NCBI RefSeq assembly: GCF_002934665.1 | Contig: NZ_NIRS01000003.1 | Span: 620,001-684,000 of the forward strand | DNA: 64,000 nt | DNA from: Pseudomonas laurylsulfatiphila | GTDB taxonomy: Bacteria; Pseudomonadota; Gammaproteobacteria; Pseudomonadales; Pseudomonadaceae | Direction of reading: 5' to 3' | Part shown: positions 53,971 to 64,000 of the stretch, piece by piece | How positions within the stretch are numbered: the stretch's first letter is position 1 | Layout of the letters: the number at the start of each line of letters is the position of its first letter | Made by a program: the position numbers and the translations under genes | Notes under the pieces: generated by a model | The model's database searches: none | Told to the model about the DNA's origin: nothing | What the model saw: only the letters and a program-made list of their open reading frames with translations

Positions 53971-55920
53971 ATGGACTATTTGAAGACAGCCCCCATGCGC
54001 TTTTTGTTACTGGTCAGCGGCACCTGGCTGGCGATATTTTTTCTGACTCGAACAGTCCTGCTCCTCACTTATCTGGATGAGGCCGGCAGCGGATTTCTGT
54101 CGGTGTTCGGTATCGGGCTGCTCTACGACCTTGGTTTCATTGCCTACGCGGCACTGCCCATGGGGCTCTATCTATTGCTGTGCCCGCCGGCCCTTTGGCG
54201 CACCCGTGGCCATCGCTGGTTTCTTCAAGGCCTGCTGACCGTCAGCCTGTTCGCGATGCTGTTCACCGCGGTGGCCGAGTGGCTGTTCTGGGATGAATTC
54301 GGCGTTCGCTTCAACTTCATCGCCGTCGACTACCTGGTGTATTCCGACGAAGTACTGAACAACCTCCTGGAGTCGTACCCGATCGGCACGCTGCTGAGCA
54401 TCCTCGCCGTGCTGGCCGTGGTCCTGAGTCTTGTACTGCGTAAAGCTTTCAACGCTGCACTCGATGCGCCGTTACCGCCGCTACGTGGCCGCCTGCTGAA
54501 TGCTCTCGGTTTGTTGATCATCGCCGGCCTGAGCCTGCAACTGCTCAGCCAGGACGCCCCGCGCGCCCAAGGCGGCAACGCCTATCAGAACGAACTGGCG
54601 AGCAACGGTCCCTACCAATTCTTCGCCGCGTTCCGTAACAACGAACTGGACTACCCACAGTTCTACAGCACGCTGCCGGCGGAAGTGGTTGCCCAGCAGA
54701 TTCGCGCCGAACTGGCAGAACCCGATGCCCGCTTCGTGGGTCAGGACCCGCAGGACATCCGTCGGCAAATCGATAACCCTGGCACACCGCGCAAGCCCAA
54801 TATCGTGCTGGTCACCATTGAAAGCTTCAGTGCCAAATACATGGGCAGCAACGGCGACACCCGCAATCTGACGCCCTACCTTGATGCCTTGCGCCAGCAG
54901 AGCCTGTATTTCAATAACTTCTACGCCACCGGCACCCGCACCGATCGCGGCCTGGAAGCCATTACCCTGGCGATTCCGCCAACGCCCGGTCGCTCGATCG
55001 TCAAGCGCGTGGGTCGTGAAAGCGGTTTTGCCAGCCTGGGCCAGCAACTCAATGCCGTAGGTTATGACAGCGTGTTTGTCTATGGTGGCCGCGGTTATTT
55101 CGACAACATGAATGCGTTCTTCAGTGGCAATGGTTATCGCGTCGTGGACCAGAGCAGCGTCGAGGAGTCGGAGATTCACTTCAAGAATGCCTGGGGTATG
55201 GCAGACGAAGATCTCTACAATCAGACACTGAAACTGGCCGATGCCGACTATGCCAAACAGCAGCCATTCCTGCTTCAGCTGATGACGACGTCCAACCATC
55301 GCCCTTACACCTATCCCGACAACCGGATCGACATCAAGTCCGGCAACGGCCGTGACGGCGCGGTGAAATACACCGACTACGCCATCGGCCAGTTTCTCGA
55401 ACAGGCGCGTCAGAAACCCTGGTTTGACAACACAATCTTCGTCTTTGTCGCGGACCACACCGCAGGCAGCGCCGGCAAGGAAGACTTGCCCATCGCCAAC
55501 TATCAGATTCCGCTGTTCATCTATGCACCCAAGTTGATCGAGGCTCGGGAAACTGCACAATTGGCCAGCCAGATCGATCTGGCGCCGACCTTGCTCGGCC
55601 TGCTCAATCTGGATTATGAATCGACATTCTTTGGACGTAACCTGTTGCAGGATAACCCGCTGCCGCCACGGGTGGTGGTCGGTAACTACCAGCACCTGGG
55701 GTTGTTCGACGGCAAGGACCTGGCGATTTTGAGCCCTCGCCAGGGATTGCGTCGTCACGATGACGCGCTGACCGAAAGCCGCGAGTCCCGGTCGACCGCC
55801 AATGACCCGTTGATCACCCGCGCCATCACTTATTACCAAACCGCCAGTTATGGCTTCAAGCAACAGCTGCTTGGCTGGAAGGCGCCCAAGGAGGGTGCCG
55901 GTCAAGTCGGCGAACGTTAA
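53971..55920 (+). CDS. LTA synthase/OpgB-family membrane sulfatase-fold transferase
   Basis: A 649-residue protein: five membrane helices in the first ~190 residues, then a periplasmic alkaline-phosphatase-superfamily domain (about 275-600). The metal motif is IVLVTIESFSAKYMG, the catalytic Thr lies in FYATGTRTDRGLEA, and TIFVFVADHTAGSAGK holds the second metal site. Family members move phosphoglycerol (LtaS, OpgB) or phosphoethanolamine (EptA). Gram-negatives lack lipoteichoic acid, so an OpgB-like role on periplasmic glucans or a lipid modification is more likely. AAGGAAT precedes the ATG. It forms a unit with the PAP2 gene, though a terminator hairpin lies between them. Confidence 0.86.
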   Translation: MDYLKTAPMRFLLLVSGTWLAIFFLTRTVLLLTYLDEAGSGFLSVFGIGLLYDLGFIAYAALPMGLYLLLCPPALWRTRGHRWFLQGLLTVSLFAMLFTAVAEWLFWDEFGVRFNFIAVDYLVYSDEVLNNLLESYPIGTLLSILAVLAVVLSLVLRKAFNAALDAPLPPLRGRLLNALGLLIIAGLSLQLLSQDAPRAQGGNAYQNELASNGPYQFFAAFRNNELDYPQFYSTLPAEVVAQQIRAELAEPDARFVGQDPQDIRRQIDNPGTPRKPNIVLVTIESFSAKYMGSNGDTRNLTPYLDALRQQSLYFNNFYATGTRTDRGLEAITLAIPPTPGRSIVKRVGRESGFASLGQQLNAVGYDSVFVYGGRGYFDNMNAFFSGNGYRVVDQSSVEESEIHFKNAWGMADEDLYNQTLKLADADYAKQQPFLLQLMTTSNHRPYTYPDNRIDIKSGNGRDGAVKYTDYAIGQFLEQARQKPWFDNTIFVFVADHTAGSAGKEDLPIANYQIPLFIYAPKLIEARETAQLASQIDLAPTLLGLLNLDYESTFFGRNLLQDNPLPPRVVVGNYQHLGLFDGKDLAILSPRQGLRRHDDALTESRESRSTANDPLITRAITYYQTASYGFKQQLLGWKAPKEGAGQVGER

Positions 55921-55927
55921 CCGAATC

Positions 55928-55955
55928 GCCCCGGGCTGATGCCCCGGGGCTTTTT
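55928..55955 (+). terminator. Intrinsic terminator between the LTA-synthase-like and PAP2 genes
   Basis: Stem GCCCCGGG / CCCGGGGC, 7-nt loop, then TTTTT, 8 nt after the stop. The PAP2 gene begins 20 nt later, so it may be transcribed by partial read-through. Confidence 0.8.
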
Positions 55956-55974
55956 CCTTTGTTCAGGATCCACC

Positions 55975-56718
55975 ATGTCATCAACCGCTGTCCGCCCTGC
56001 CCCGCGCCCGCTCAACTTCTGGGTGTGCCTGGGGGTTCCCGCCGTTGCGGCGATCATTCTGGTGTTGCTCGAACTGACCTCACTGGACATGGACCTTGCC
56101 AAGCTGTTCTACGACCCGGTCGCGGGTGACTTCATCGGACGGCACAGTTACTTCCTGGAAAACATCCTGCACGATCGCGCCAAGCAAGTCGTCATCGCCT
56201 TCTCGGTGTTTGCCGTCCTCGGCTTCATCGCCTCGTTTTTCATGGTCAGGCTCAAACCGTTCAAGCGGGAACTGGGTTGCCTGGTGTTGTCCCTGGGCCT
56301 GGCGACCTCCTTTGTCACGCCGATGAAAGCGGTGACCGCGGTGCAATGCCCTTGGAGCCTTGAGCAATTCGGCGGTCATGAGACCTACAGCGAACTGTTG
56401 AGCCCTCGCCCGCATACCGATAAACCGGGACGTTGCTGGCCCGGCGGCCATGCGGCCACCGGCTTCACCCTGTTTGCCCTGTTTTTCGTACTGCGTGACC
56501 GTCGTCCGCGCATGGCTCGTGCGGCATTTGTCTTTGCATTTGCCCTGGGTTCGGTGTTTTCCATCGGGCGGATGCTGCAGGGGGCGCACTTTTTCTCACA
56601 TAACGTGTGGACGGCGGTGTTCTGCTGGCTGATTTGCCTGGGGTCGTATTACTGGATTCTGTATCGGCCGGCCTTGAGGGCTGAACGCGAGGCCAGCGCA
56701 GAACCTGTAGCCGTCTGA
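55975..56718 (+). CDS. PAP2-family membrane lipid phosphatase with variant motifs
   Basis: A 247-residue membrane protein with six predicted membrane segments. The PAP2 motif regions are present but changed: motif 1 is K-x6-CP (in MKAVTAVQCPW) rather than K-x6-RP, motif 2 is CWPGGHAATGF (PGGH for PSGH), and motif 3 is GRMLQGAHFFSHN (R-x5-H). Substrates of the family include undecaprenyl pyrophosphate, phosphatidylglycerol phosphate and lipid A. ATG 55975 follows AGGA at good spacing. The neighbouring ColRS system suggests an envelope or LPS dephosphorylation role. Confidence 0.84.
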   Translation: MSSTAVRPAPRPLNFWVCLGVPAVAAIILVLLELTSLDMDLAKLFYDPVAGDFIGRHSYFLENILHDRAKQVVIAFSVFAVLGFIASFFMVRLKPFKRELGCLVLSLGLATSFVTPMKAVTAVQCPWSLEQFGGHETYSELLSPRPHTDKPGRCWPGGHAATGFTLFALFFVLRDRRPRMARAAFVFAFALGSVFSIGRMLQGAHFFSHNVWTAVFCWLICLGSYYWILYRPALRAEREASAEPVAV

Positions 56719-56732
56719 AACACAGATCAAAA

Positions 56733-56820
56733 GTGGGAGCGAGCCTGCTCGCGAAGCAGTTCAACATTCAACGATGATGTTGACTGATACATTGCTTTCG
56801 CGAGCAGGCTCGCTCCCACA
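56733..56820. repeat. REP pair, GCGAGC-CTGCTCGC family
   Basis: Inverted copies (GTGGGAGCGAGCCTGCTCGC and partner) flank about 45 bp. Confidence 0.85.
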
Positions 56821-56853
56821 ATGAACGGATACGGGCTTCAAAGTCCGGGCAAT

Positions 56854-56889
56854 AAAAAACCCCGCCTGCTTTCGCAGGCGGGGTTTTTT
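56854..56889 (-). terminator. Intrinsic terminator of groES-groEL
   Basis: A perfect 16-bp stem AAAAAACCCCGCCTGC / GCAGGCGGGGTTTTTT with a 4-nt loop lies 19 bp after groEL. It is symmetric and may also stop PAP2 transcription. Confidence 0.93.
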
Positions 56890-56908
56890 CGTACAGGGGT
56901 AAGCTGGC

Positions 56909-58567
<1,659 letters not shown>

Positions 58568-58604
58568 TTAAATACTTTGAAGTAGCGGGAAAATGAGCGG
58601 GTAA

Positions 58605-58898
58605 TCAGCCTTCGATAACAGCGAGGATTTCGTTCTCGCTCATTACCAGCAGGTCTTCGCCGTCGACTTTCACAGTGTTGCTGCCGGAGTAAGGACCGAA
58701 CACAACCTTGTCGCCCACTTTCACGGACAGTGCACGCACTTCACCGTTTTCCAGTACGCGGCCGGTGCCGACAGCGAGGATTTCGCCGCTGTTGGCTTTT
58801 TCAGCAGCCGAACCTGGCAGGACGATACCGCCAGCGGTTTTCTTTTCTTCTTCGCTGCGACGGATGACGACGCGGTCATGCAGAGGACGAAGCTTCAT
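58605..58898 (-). CDS. groS: Co-chaperonin GroES
   Basis: A 97-residue co-chaperonin that caps the GroEL ring. It has [46 protein letters not shown] with the mobile loop ([14 protein letters not shown]) that contacts GroEL. AGGAG lies about 8 nt before the ATG. It is first in the operon; its leader carries a conserved RNA structure region. Confidence 0.99.
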   Translation of the reverse strand: MKLRPLHDRVVIRRSEEEKKTAGGIVLPGSAAEKANSGEILAVGTGRVLENGEVRALSVKVGDKVVFGPYSGSNTVKVDGEDLLVMSENEILAVIEG

Positions 58899-59058
58899 TG
58901 TCGATCTCTCCTAATTGTGGTTTTCATCGGCCGGTGTAGTCCCGGCGGGTTTAACAAAGGCCGGCGGTGCCGGTTGCGGTTCGTCAAGCGAACCGCGGAA
59001 GTCTGTCTGGCGTGTTCGCCAGAAACCTTGCGGTGACCGTTACATAAGGGCGCATAAG
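58899..59058 (-). ncRNA. groES 5' leader RNA (Pseudomon-groES motif candidate)
   Basis: A roughly 160-nt leader before groES contains a perfect 8-bp hairpin at 58976-58996 (GCGGTTCG/CGAACCGC), a perfect 6-bp hairpin at 59007-59022 (CTGGCG/CGCCAG) and further GCCGG/CCGGC pairings at 58929-58973. A conserved structured leader of this kind in pseudomonads is catalogued as Pseudomon-groES RNA; assignment here is by position and visible hairpins, not by a covariance search. Confidence 0.6.
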
Positions 59059-59060
59059 CT

Positions 59061-59095
59061 TATTACAAGGGCGGGTAGCGAAAATTTTTCAGCTC
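59061..59095 (-). promoter_or_regulatory. Candidate heat-shock (sigma-32) promoter of groES-groEL
   Basis: On the minus strand CTGAAA (59087-59092) stands for the -35 and CCCGCCCTT (59067-59075) for the CCCCATnT -10, about 11 bp apart. A CTGAAA rather than CTTGAAA core makes it imperfect. Confidence 0.45.
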
Positions 59096-59146
59096 GATGC
59101 CCCGCAAACGAACACGGCACCCGAAGGTGCCGTGTCGATGGGCGTA

Positions 59147-59623
59147 TTACTTGGTATCGCGGTGTTCGAACTCGCCTTCGATCACGTTGGGCTCGCGGCC
59201 CAGCGGTTCGCGAGGTGCCGGGCCGCCACGGGCCTGGAGGTCGTCGGCGAACGCTCGCTGACGCATGGCCTGCTCTTCGGCGCGCTGGCGCATCTTGCCC
59301 GCCAGCAGACGGCGACTGAACGGCAGCAGCATGAACAGGCCGATCACATCGCTGATGAAACCCGGAAGAATCAGCAGGCCACCGGCCAATGCCAGCATCA
59401 GGCCTTCGAGCATGGTCTGGGCCGGCAACTCGCCGCGGTTCATGCTTTCACGGGCACGCAGGGCCGTGGCCAGGCCGGCGATGCGCAGCACGAACACACC
59501 GAACATCGAGCCGAGAATGATCAGCAGCAGGGCCGGGAAAAACCCGATAGACCCTGCCACCTTGACGAATACGAACAGCTCCAACACCGGGAACAGCAGA
59601 AAGAGCAACAAAAAAGGGCGCAT
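59147..59623 (-). CDS. fxsA: FxsA family membrane protein
   Basis: A 158-residue inner-membrane protein with three to four membrane segments and a charged C-terminal tail rich in Arg/Gln. Core FxsA motifs are FLLFPVLELFVFVKVAGSIGFFPALLLIILGSMFGVFVLRIAG and ILPGFISDVIGLFMLLP. In E. coli FxsA counters F-exclusion of phage T7; its normal function is unknown. ATG 59623 follows GAGGA; the longer frame to 59662 has no such site. Lies in PAO1-like order next to groES. Confidence 0.88.
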   Translation of the reverse strand: MRPFLLLFLLFPVLELFVFVKVAGSIGFFPALLLIILGSMFGVFVLRIAGLATALRARESMNRGELPAQTMLEGLMLALAGGLLILPGFISDVIGLFMLLPFSRRLLAGKMRQRAEEQAMRQRAFADDLQARGGPAPREPLGREPNVIEGEFEHRDTK

Positions 59624-59689
59624 CAAATGGTTCCTCAACGCAAGAATGCCTTGCCAGTCCACCTTAGATGACGTCGCCGTTTCGTGAAT

Positions 59690-60421
59690 TCAAGCGTCGG
59701 CCACTTCATTTTTCGGCCAATGTTCGGCGTGAGCCAGAGAAACCAAGGCTTCGCGGACTTGTGTCGGCGTATTACAAGGCGCTTGAAACGGCAACCAGTA
59801 CAGGCTTTGGCCGATACGCAGGTGCATGCCTTCGGTATCGATACCGGCCATTTGCGCCGGCACATTGTTCGGCAGCCCGGCCAGCTCGACGTAATGGGCA
59901 ATGGCCTTGGCGTGATCCGCGTTCATGTGCTCGACCATGCTCACTTCGGCCTTGCCGGCGAACGGGTTGGCCAGGGTCAGGTCGTTGACCCAATGAATCG
60001 CGCCAAAACCGCCGATGTAACGGTGGCGCACCGGCTTGAGCACCCAGAAGTCGAAATCGTGGGCCTGGTGATAACCCTGCGACTCCGGGAAGTAGCGGTA
60101 GTAACGCTCGGAAGCGGCTTCGATGGCGGCTTCGTCTTCGAGTTGCTGCGCTTCAGCCAGGTAGGTCAGGCGACCAACGGCTTGCACATCCTCGGCTCCA
60201 CGTTCGCCCACGAACAGCGAGCATTTCGGATCTTTCTGCAGATTATGCGTGTGCTGCGCGATGCGGCTGATCAGGATCAGCGGCCGGCCCTGCTCGTCCA
60301 GGCAGTACGGCACGACGGAGCCGAACGGAAAACCGGGCATTGACTTGGAGTGCGTCGAGAGCACGCCACGGTATTCCTTGAGGAGCAATTCTCGTGCATG
60401 CTTAGCCGCTTCAACGCTCAA
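59690..60421 (-). CDS. HugZ-like heme-utilisation/pyridoxamine-phosphate-oxidase-fold protein
   Basis: A 243-residue cytoplasmic protein with a split-barrel domain (GVLSTHSKSMPGFPFGSVVPYCLDEQGRPLILISRIAQHTHNLQKDPKCSLFV) and a C-terminal DUF2470-type part containing VEHMNADHAKAIAHY, whose His is the heme-binding residue in HugZ. Such proteins bind or break down heme. The start is a TTG (60421) with AAGGAG 7 nt upstream; the ATG-started frame at 60490 is a long extension without support. Confidence 0.86.
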   Translation of the reverse strand: MSVEAAKHARELLLKEYRGVLSTHSKSMPGFPFGSVVPYCLDEQGRPLILISRIAQHTHNLQKDPKCSLFVGERGAEDVQAVGRLTYLAEAQQLEDEAAIEAASERYYRYFPESQGYHQAHDFDFWVLKPVRHRYIGGFGAIHWVNDLTLANPFAGKAEVSMVEHMNADHAKAIAHYVELAGLPNNVPAQMAGIDTEGMHLRIGQSLYWLPFQAPCNTPTQVREALVSLAHAEHWPKNEVADA

Positions 60422-60587
60422 TTTATGACTCCTTAAATAGAATCCGTCATAAAAACGGACAAGCTGCTGGTGAAAGTCCCAGCACGCCATCGGGGGCAGT
60501 TCTCATGTGCAGCCGGGCCACGTCAGGCGCAGATCGAGAGGCTCTCTACAAGGAAACCACTCAGACCTGCTACCGGGGGACATGCGA

Positions 60588-61346
60588 ATGCAACTCACTG
60601 ACAAAGTAATCATTATCACTGGCGGTTGCCAGGGTTTAGGTCGTTCCATGGCCGAGTATTTCGCCGACAAGGGCGCGAAACTGGCCCTGGTCGACCTCAA
60701 TCAGGAAAAACTCGACGCCGCCGTCGCGGCTTGCAAGGCCAAGGGTGTCGAAGCCCGCGCTTACCTGTGCAACGTCGCCAATGAAGAGCAAGTGACCCAC
60801 ATGGTCGCCCAGGTCGCCGAAGATTTCGGCGCGATCCACGGCCTGATCAACAATGCCGGGATCCTGCGTGACGGCCTGCTGCTCAAGGTCAAGGATGGCG
60901 AAATGACCAAGATGAGCCTGGCCCAGTGGCAGGCGGTCATCGACGTCAACCTGACCGGCGTGTTCCTGTGCACCCGTGAAGTCGCGGCGAAAATGGTCGA
61001 GCTGAACAACAGCGGCGCGATCATCAATATCTCGTCGATTTCCCGTGCCGGCAACGTCGGCCAGACCAACTACTCGGCGGCCAAGGCCGGTGTCGCTGCG
61101 GCGACAGTGACCTGGGCCAAGGAACTGGCGCGCTACGGCATTCGCGTGGCCGGCATTGCACCGGGCTTCATCGAAACCGAGATGACCCTGGGCATGAAGC
61201 CTGAAGCGCTGGAGAAGATGACCGCCGGCATTCCGCTCAAGCGCATGGGCAAGCCGGAAGAGATCGCCCATTCGGCGGCGTACATCTTTGAGAACGACTA
61301 TTACACCGGTCGGATTCTGGAGATGGATGGCGGGTTGCGGATCTAA
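60588..61346 (+). CDS. Short-chain dehydrogenase/reductase (FabG-like)
   Basis: A 252-residue classical SDR with NAD(P) motif TGGCQGLG (about 13-20), NNAG (in [10 protein letters not shown]), Ser in NISSIS and the active-site Tyr-x3-Lys in YSAAK, then the C-terminal DGG(L)RI. It resembles FabG but lies outside a fatty-acid cluster, so it probably reduces an unknown 3-oxoacyl or ketone compound. ATG 60588 is preferred over ATG 60582 because GGGGGA needs about 8 nt spacing. Confidence 0.9.
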   Translation: MQLTDKVIIITGGCQGLGRSMAEYFADKGAKLALVDLNQEKLDAAVAACKAKGVEARAYLCNVANEEQVTHMVAQVAEDFGAIHGLINNAGILRDGLLLKVKDGEMTKMSLAQWQAVIDVNLTGVFLCTREVAAKMVELNNSGAIINISSISRAGNVGQTNYSAAKAGVAAATVTWAKELARYGIRVAGIAPGFIETEMTLGMKPEALEKMTAGIPLKRMGKPEEIAHSAAYIFENDYYTGRILEMDGGLRI

Positions 61347-61350
61347 GGCA

Positions 61351-61434
61351 AGATCAAAAGATCGCAGCCTGCGGCAGCTCCTACAGGGTGAACATCAATC
61401 CCGTGTAGGAGCTGCCGCAGGCTGCGATCTTTTA
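61351..61434. repeat. REP pair, GCTGCCGCAGGCTGCGATC family
   Basis: Inverted copies AGATCAAAAGATCGCAGCCT and partner lie between the convergent SDR and apbC genes; here the core is GCAGG rather than GAAGG. Confidence 0.85.
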
Positions 61435-61441
61435 ACAGGGA

Positions 61442-62536
61442 TCAATCGTCGCTGATGCTGATATTCGGCATCGCCGGCGTCAAAGCTTCCTGCAATACGA
61501 TCCGCGCACCGACATGACGCGCCAGCTCCTGGTAAACCATGGCGATCTGACTGTCAGGCTCGGCGATCACCGTCGGCTTGCCGCCATCGGCCTGTTCGCG
61601 GATGACCATCGACAGCGGCAACGAGGCCAGCAGCTCGACGCCATACTGGTTGGCCAGCTTCACGCCACCGCCCTCACCGAACAGATGCTCGGCATGTCCG
61701 CAATTGGAGCAGATGTGCACGGCCATGTTCTCCACCACGCCCAGCACCGGAATGTTGACCTTGCGGAACATCTCCACACCCTTGCGCGCGTCCAGCAAGG
61801 CCAGGTCCTGCGGAGTGGTCACGATGACTGCACCAGCCACCGGCACTTTCTGCGCCAGGGTCAGCTGGATGTCACCGGTACCCGGCGGCATGTCGATGAC
61901 CAGGTAATCCAGGTCGCCCCACGCAGTTTGGGTCACCAGTTGCAGCAAGGCGCCGGAGACCATCGGACCGCGCCAGACCATCGGTGTGTTGTCATCGGTG
62001 AGGAAGGCCATGGACATCACTTCGACGCCATGGGACTTGAGCGGAACGAACCACTTCTGATCCTTGACCTCAGGTCGGGTGCGCTCCGGGATACCAAACA
62101 TGATGCCCTGGCTCGGACCGTAGATGTCCGCATCGAGAATCCCGACCTTGGCGCCTTCGCGGGCCAGGGCCAGGGCCAGGTTGGCCGCGGTGGTGGATTT
62201 GCCCACGCCACCCTTGCCGGACGCCACGGCCACGACGTTCTTGACGTTGGCCAGCCCCGGGATCTGCGCCTGGGCCTTGTGCGCGGCAATCACGCTGGTG
62301 ATATCAACTTTGGCACTCGAAACGCCATCCAGACCTTGAATGGCCATTTCCAGCATCTGCGCCCAGCCACTCTTGAACAGGCCGGCGGCGTACCCCAATT
62401 CGAGCTGGACGCTGACGCGGTCGCCCTGGATGTCGATGTTGCGCACGCACCCGGCGCTGACCGGGTCCTGGTTCAGGTAAGGGTCGGTGTATTGGCGAAG
62501 GACGGCTTCCACCGCTGCGCGATTGACGGCGCTCAT
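61442..62536 (-). CDS. apbC: Iron-sulfur cluster carrier protein ApbC/Mrp
   Basis: A 364-residue cytoplasmic P-loop ATPase that carries and transfers Fe-S clusters. It has an N-terminal MIP18/DUF59-like domain (AVLRQYTDPYLNQDPVSAGCVRNIDIQGDRV), the deviant Walker A VASGKGGVGKSTTAANLALALA, DADIYGPSQ, VIDMPPGTGD and the C-terminal CSNCG (CxxC), which binds the cluster. ATG 62536 follows CGGAG. The upstream frame to 62677 is non-coding. It is divergent from metG, as I recall for other pseudomonads. Confidence 0.95.
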   Translation of the reverse strand: MSAVNRAAVEAVLRQYTDPYLNQDPVSAGCVRNIDIQGDRVSVQLELGYAAGLFKSGWAQMLEMAIQGLDGVSSAKVDITSVIAAHKAQAQIPGLANVKNVVAVASGKGGVGKSTTAANLALALAREGAKVGILDADIYGPSQGIMFGIPERTRPEVKDQKWFVPLKSHGVEVMSMAFLTDDNTPMVWRGPMVSGALLQLVTQTAWGDLDYLVIDMPPGTGDIQLTLAQKVPVAGAVIVTTPQDLALLDARKGVEMFRKVNIPVLGVVENMAVHICSNCGHAEHLFGEGGGVKLANQYGVELLASLPLSMVIREQADGGKPTVIAEPDSQIAMVYQELARHVGARIVLQEALTPAMPNISISDD

Positions 62537-62583
62537 GGGCAACTCCGAAAACAGGACTGGAAAAGATGATGGGTATCGTACCT

Positions 62584-62663
62584 CAAAAGATCGCAGCCTT
62601 CGGCAGCTCCTGCAGATGTACGCCGATTCCCTGTAGGAGCTGCTGAAGGCTGCGATCTTTTTT
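62584..62663. repeat. REP pair, GCTG(C)CGAAGGCTGCGATC family
   Basis: Inverted copies with one altered base in each arm (CTCCTGCAG and CTGCTGAAGG). Between apbC and metG, it leaves about 95 bp for the metG promoter. Confidence 0.8.
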
Positions 62664-62757
62664 AGCTGCTCATCCAATGAAACAGGCTCACAGGATGAAA
62701 AATATGCGCTGGCGCTTTATAGTGGCCGACCTCCGTTTCATCAAGTAGCCGAGCCCC

Positions 62758-64000
62758 ATGTCCGAGCCACGCAAGATCCTCGTCACCAGCGCCCTGCCCT
62801 ATGCCAATGGTTCGATCCATCTTGGCCACATGCTGGAATACATCCAGACCGATATGTGGGTGCGCTTCCAGAAGCACCGCGGCAATCAATGCATCTATGT
62901 CTGCGCCGACGACGCCCACGGTTCGGCGATCATGCTGCGCGCGGAAAAGGAAGGCATCACCCCGGAACAACTGATCGCCAACGTCCAGGCTGAACACAGC
63001 GCCGACTTTGCCGACTTCCTGGTCGACTTCGACAATTTCCACTCCACTCACGCCGAAGAAAACCGTGAGCTGTCGAGCCAGATCTACCTGAAACTGCGTG
63101 ACGCCGGGCACATCGCCACGCGCTCGATCACCCAGTATTTCGACCCGGAAAAGAAAATGTTCCTGGCCGACCGCTTCATCAAGGGCACCTGCCCGAAATG
63201 CGGCACCGAAGACCAGTACGGCGACAACTGCGAAAAATGCGGCGCGACCTACGCGCCGACCGACCTGAAGGATCCGAAATCGGCGATCTCCGGCGCCACC
63301 CCGGTGCTGAAGGATTCCCAGCACTTCTTCTTCAAGCTGCCGGACTTCCAGGCAATGCTGCAAACCTGGACCCGCAGCGGCACGCTGCAGGATGCCGTGG
63401 CCAACAAGATCGCCGAATGGCTGGATGCCGGCCTGCAACAGTGGGACATCTCCCGCGATGCGCCGTACTTCGGTTTCGAGATCCCCGACGAACCGGGCAA
63501 GTACTTCTACGTGTGGCTGGATGCACCGATCGGCTACATGGCCAGCTTCAAGAACCTGTGCAACCGCACGCCGGAACTGAACTTCGACGCGTTCTGGGGC
63601 AAGGACTCCACCGCCGAGCTGTACCACTTCATCGGCAAGGACATCGTCAACTTCCACGCCCTGTTCTGGCCAGCCATGCTCGAAGGCGCCGGCTACCGCA
63701 AGCCGACCGGGATCAACGTGCACGGCTACCTGACCGTCAACGGCCAGAAGATGTCCAAGTCCCGCGGCACGTTCATAAAGGCCCGCACCTACCTGGATCA
63801 CCTGTCGCCGGAATACCTGCGCTATTACTACGCGTCCAAGCTCGGCCGTGGCGTCGACGACCTCGACCTGAACCTCGAGGACTTCGTGCAGAAGGTCAAC
63901 TCCGACCTGGTGGGCAAGGTCGTCAACATCGCCAGCCGTTGCGCCGGGTTCATTCACAAAGGCAATGCCGGCGTGATGGTCGACACCAACGCCGCGCCTG
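62758..64000 (+). CDS. metG: Methionyl-tRNA synthetase (N-terminal 414 codons, cut by window end)
   Basis: Class I aminoacyl-tRNA synthetase that charges tRNA-Met. The frame begins [20 protein letters not shown] and remains open to the last base, so it is truncated. It shows the HIGH-type motif HLGH (in SIHLGHM), the zinc ribbon [18 protein letters not shown], the LDAPIGYM motif and KMSKS (in GQKMSKSRG). Pseudomonas MetG is about 680 residues, so the anticodon-binding domain and C-terminal tRNA-binding domain lie beyond the window. Confidence 0.98.
   Translation, partial: MSEPRKILVTSALPYANGSIHLGHMLEYIQTDMWVRFQKHRGNQCIYVCADDAHGSAIMLRAEKEGITPEQLIANVQAEHSADFADFLVDFDNFHSTHAEENRELSSQIYLKLRDAGHIATRSITQYFDPEKKMFLADRFIKGTCPKCGTEDQYGDNCEKCGATYAPTDLKDPKSAISGATPVLKDSQHFFFKLPDFQAMLQTWTRSGTLQDAVANKIAEWLDAGLQQWDISRDAPYFGFEIPDEPGKYFYVWLDAPIGYMASFKNLCNRTPELNFDAFWGKDSTAELYHFIGKDIVNFHALFWPAMLEGAGYRKPTGINVHGYLTVNGQKMSKSRGTFIKARTYLDHLSPEYLRYYYASKLGRGVDDLDLNLEDFVQKVNSDLVGKVVNIASRCAGFIHKGNAGVMVDTNAAP

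Noticed and set aside
62662..63957. 431-codon minus-strand frame opposite metG
   Set aside because: metG on the plus strand is unmistakable (HLGH, KMSKS, zinc motif).

Overview
The window is a 64 kb piece of a Pseudomonas chromosome, most likely from the P. fluorescens species complex. Evidence is the high-GC coding with G/C-rich third positions, the many REP-type palindromes built on GTAGGAGC-N-GC cores between genes, and long gene runs in the order I remember from P. aeruginosa PAO1 around PA4361-PA4389. I count 54 protein genes. The first (class I fumarase) and last (metG) are cut by the window edges. I see no tRNA, rRNA, CRISPR array, insertion sequence or prophage.

Layout. 1-6.2 kb: fumarase C-terminal part, then a lone full-length Tc toxin B component (TcB) preceded by a 20-bp lux-box-like palindrome. 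6.3-11.1 kb: a MifS/MifR-type two-component system and an alpha-ketoglutarate-type permease with a -24/-12 (sigma-54) promoter and two upstream dyads. 11.3-14.3 kb: a tiny repeat-containing exported protein, a flavin reductase-like protein, a small ABM monooxygenase and an AraC regulator. 14.5-23.0 kb: a catabolic locus with a thiamine-diphosphate 2-oxoacid decarboxylase (AruI-like), aldehyde dehydrogenase, polyamine-type ABC importer and divergent LysR regulator. 23.1-26.3 kb: an NmrA-like protein, an atypical metallo-beta-lactamase-fold protein, a LysR regulator and a 58-aa membrane peptide. 26.4-30.2 kb: pobR/pobA (4-hydroxybenzoate hydroxylase) and a 14-TM exporter. 30.3-36.1 kb: cache protein, coiled-coil membrane protein, epimerase, argP, ACT protein, argO and sodB. 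36.2-37.9 kb: a DUF6124-type gene with a hairpin leader, a five-copy 69-bp tandem REP array and a highly structured non-coding element. 37.9-49.9 kb: bifA, then icmP, a di-heme protein, a second imelysin and a DUF1513 protein behind a candidate Fur box, then mexV-mexW. 50.0-56.7 kb: ColR/ColS with two flanking transcription units (methyltransferase + InaA kinase + small protein; LTA-synthase-like + PAP2), each with a ColR-consensus-like box about 70 nt before its first gene. 56.9-64 kb: groES-groEL with structured leader, fxsA, hugZ-like, an SDR, apbC/mrp and metG.

Shared control. AANAANAA (Hfq/Crc catabolite activity) motifs lie at the ribosome-binding region of four substrate-use genes: the permease, the ABC binding protein, the decarboxylase and pobA. 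This predicts catabolite repression of all these nutrient functions. The ColRS block looks like a self-contained envelope-modification module. The Fur-box operon looks like an iron-related periplasmic set.

Most worth checking: the lux-box-controlled orphan TcB, the paired ColR boxes, the structured element near 37.4 kb, and the hairpin leader of the DUF6124 gene.
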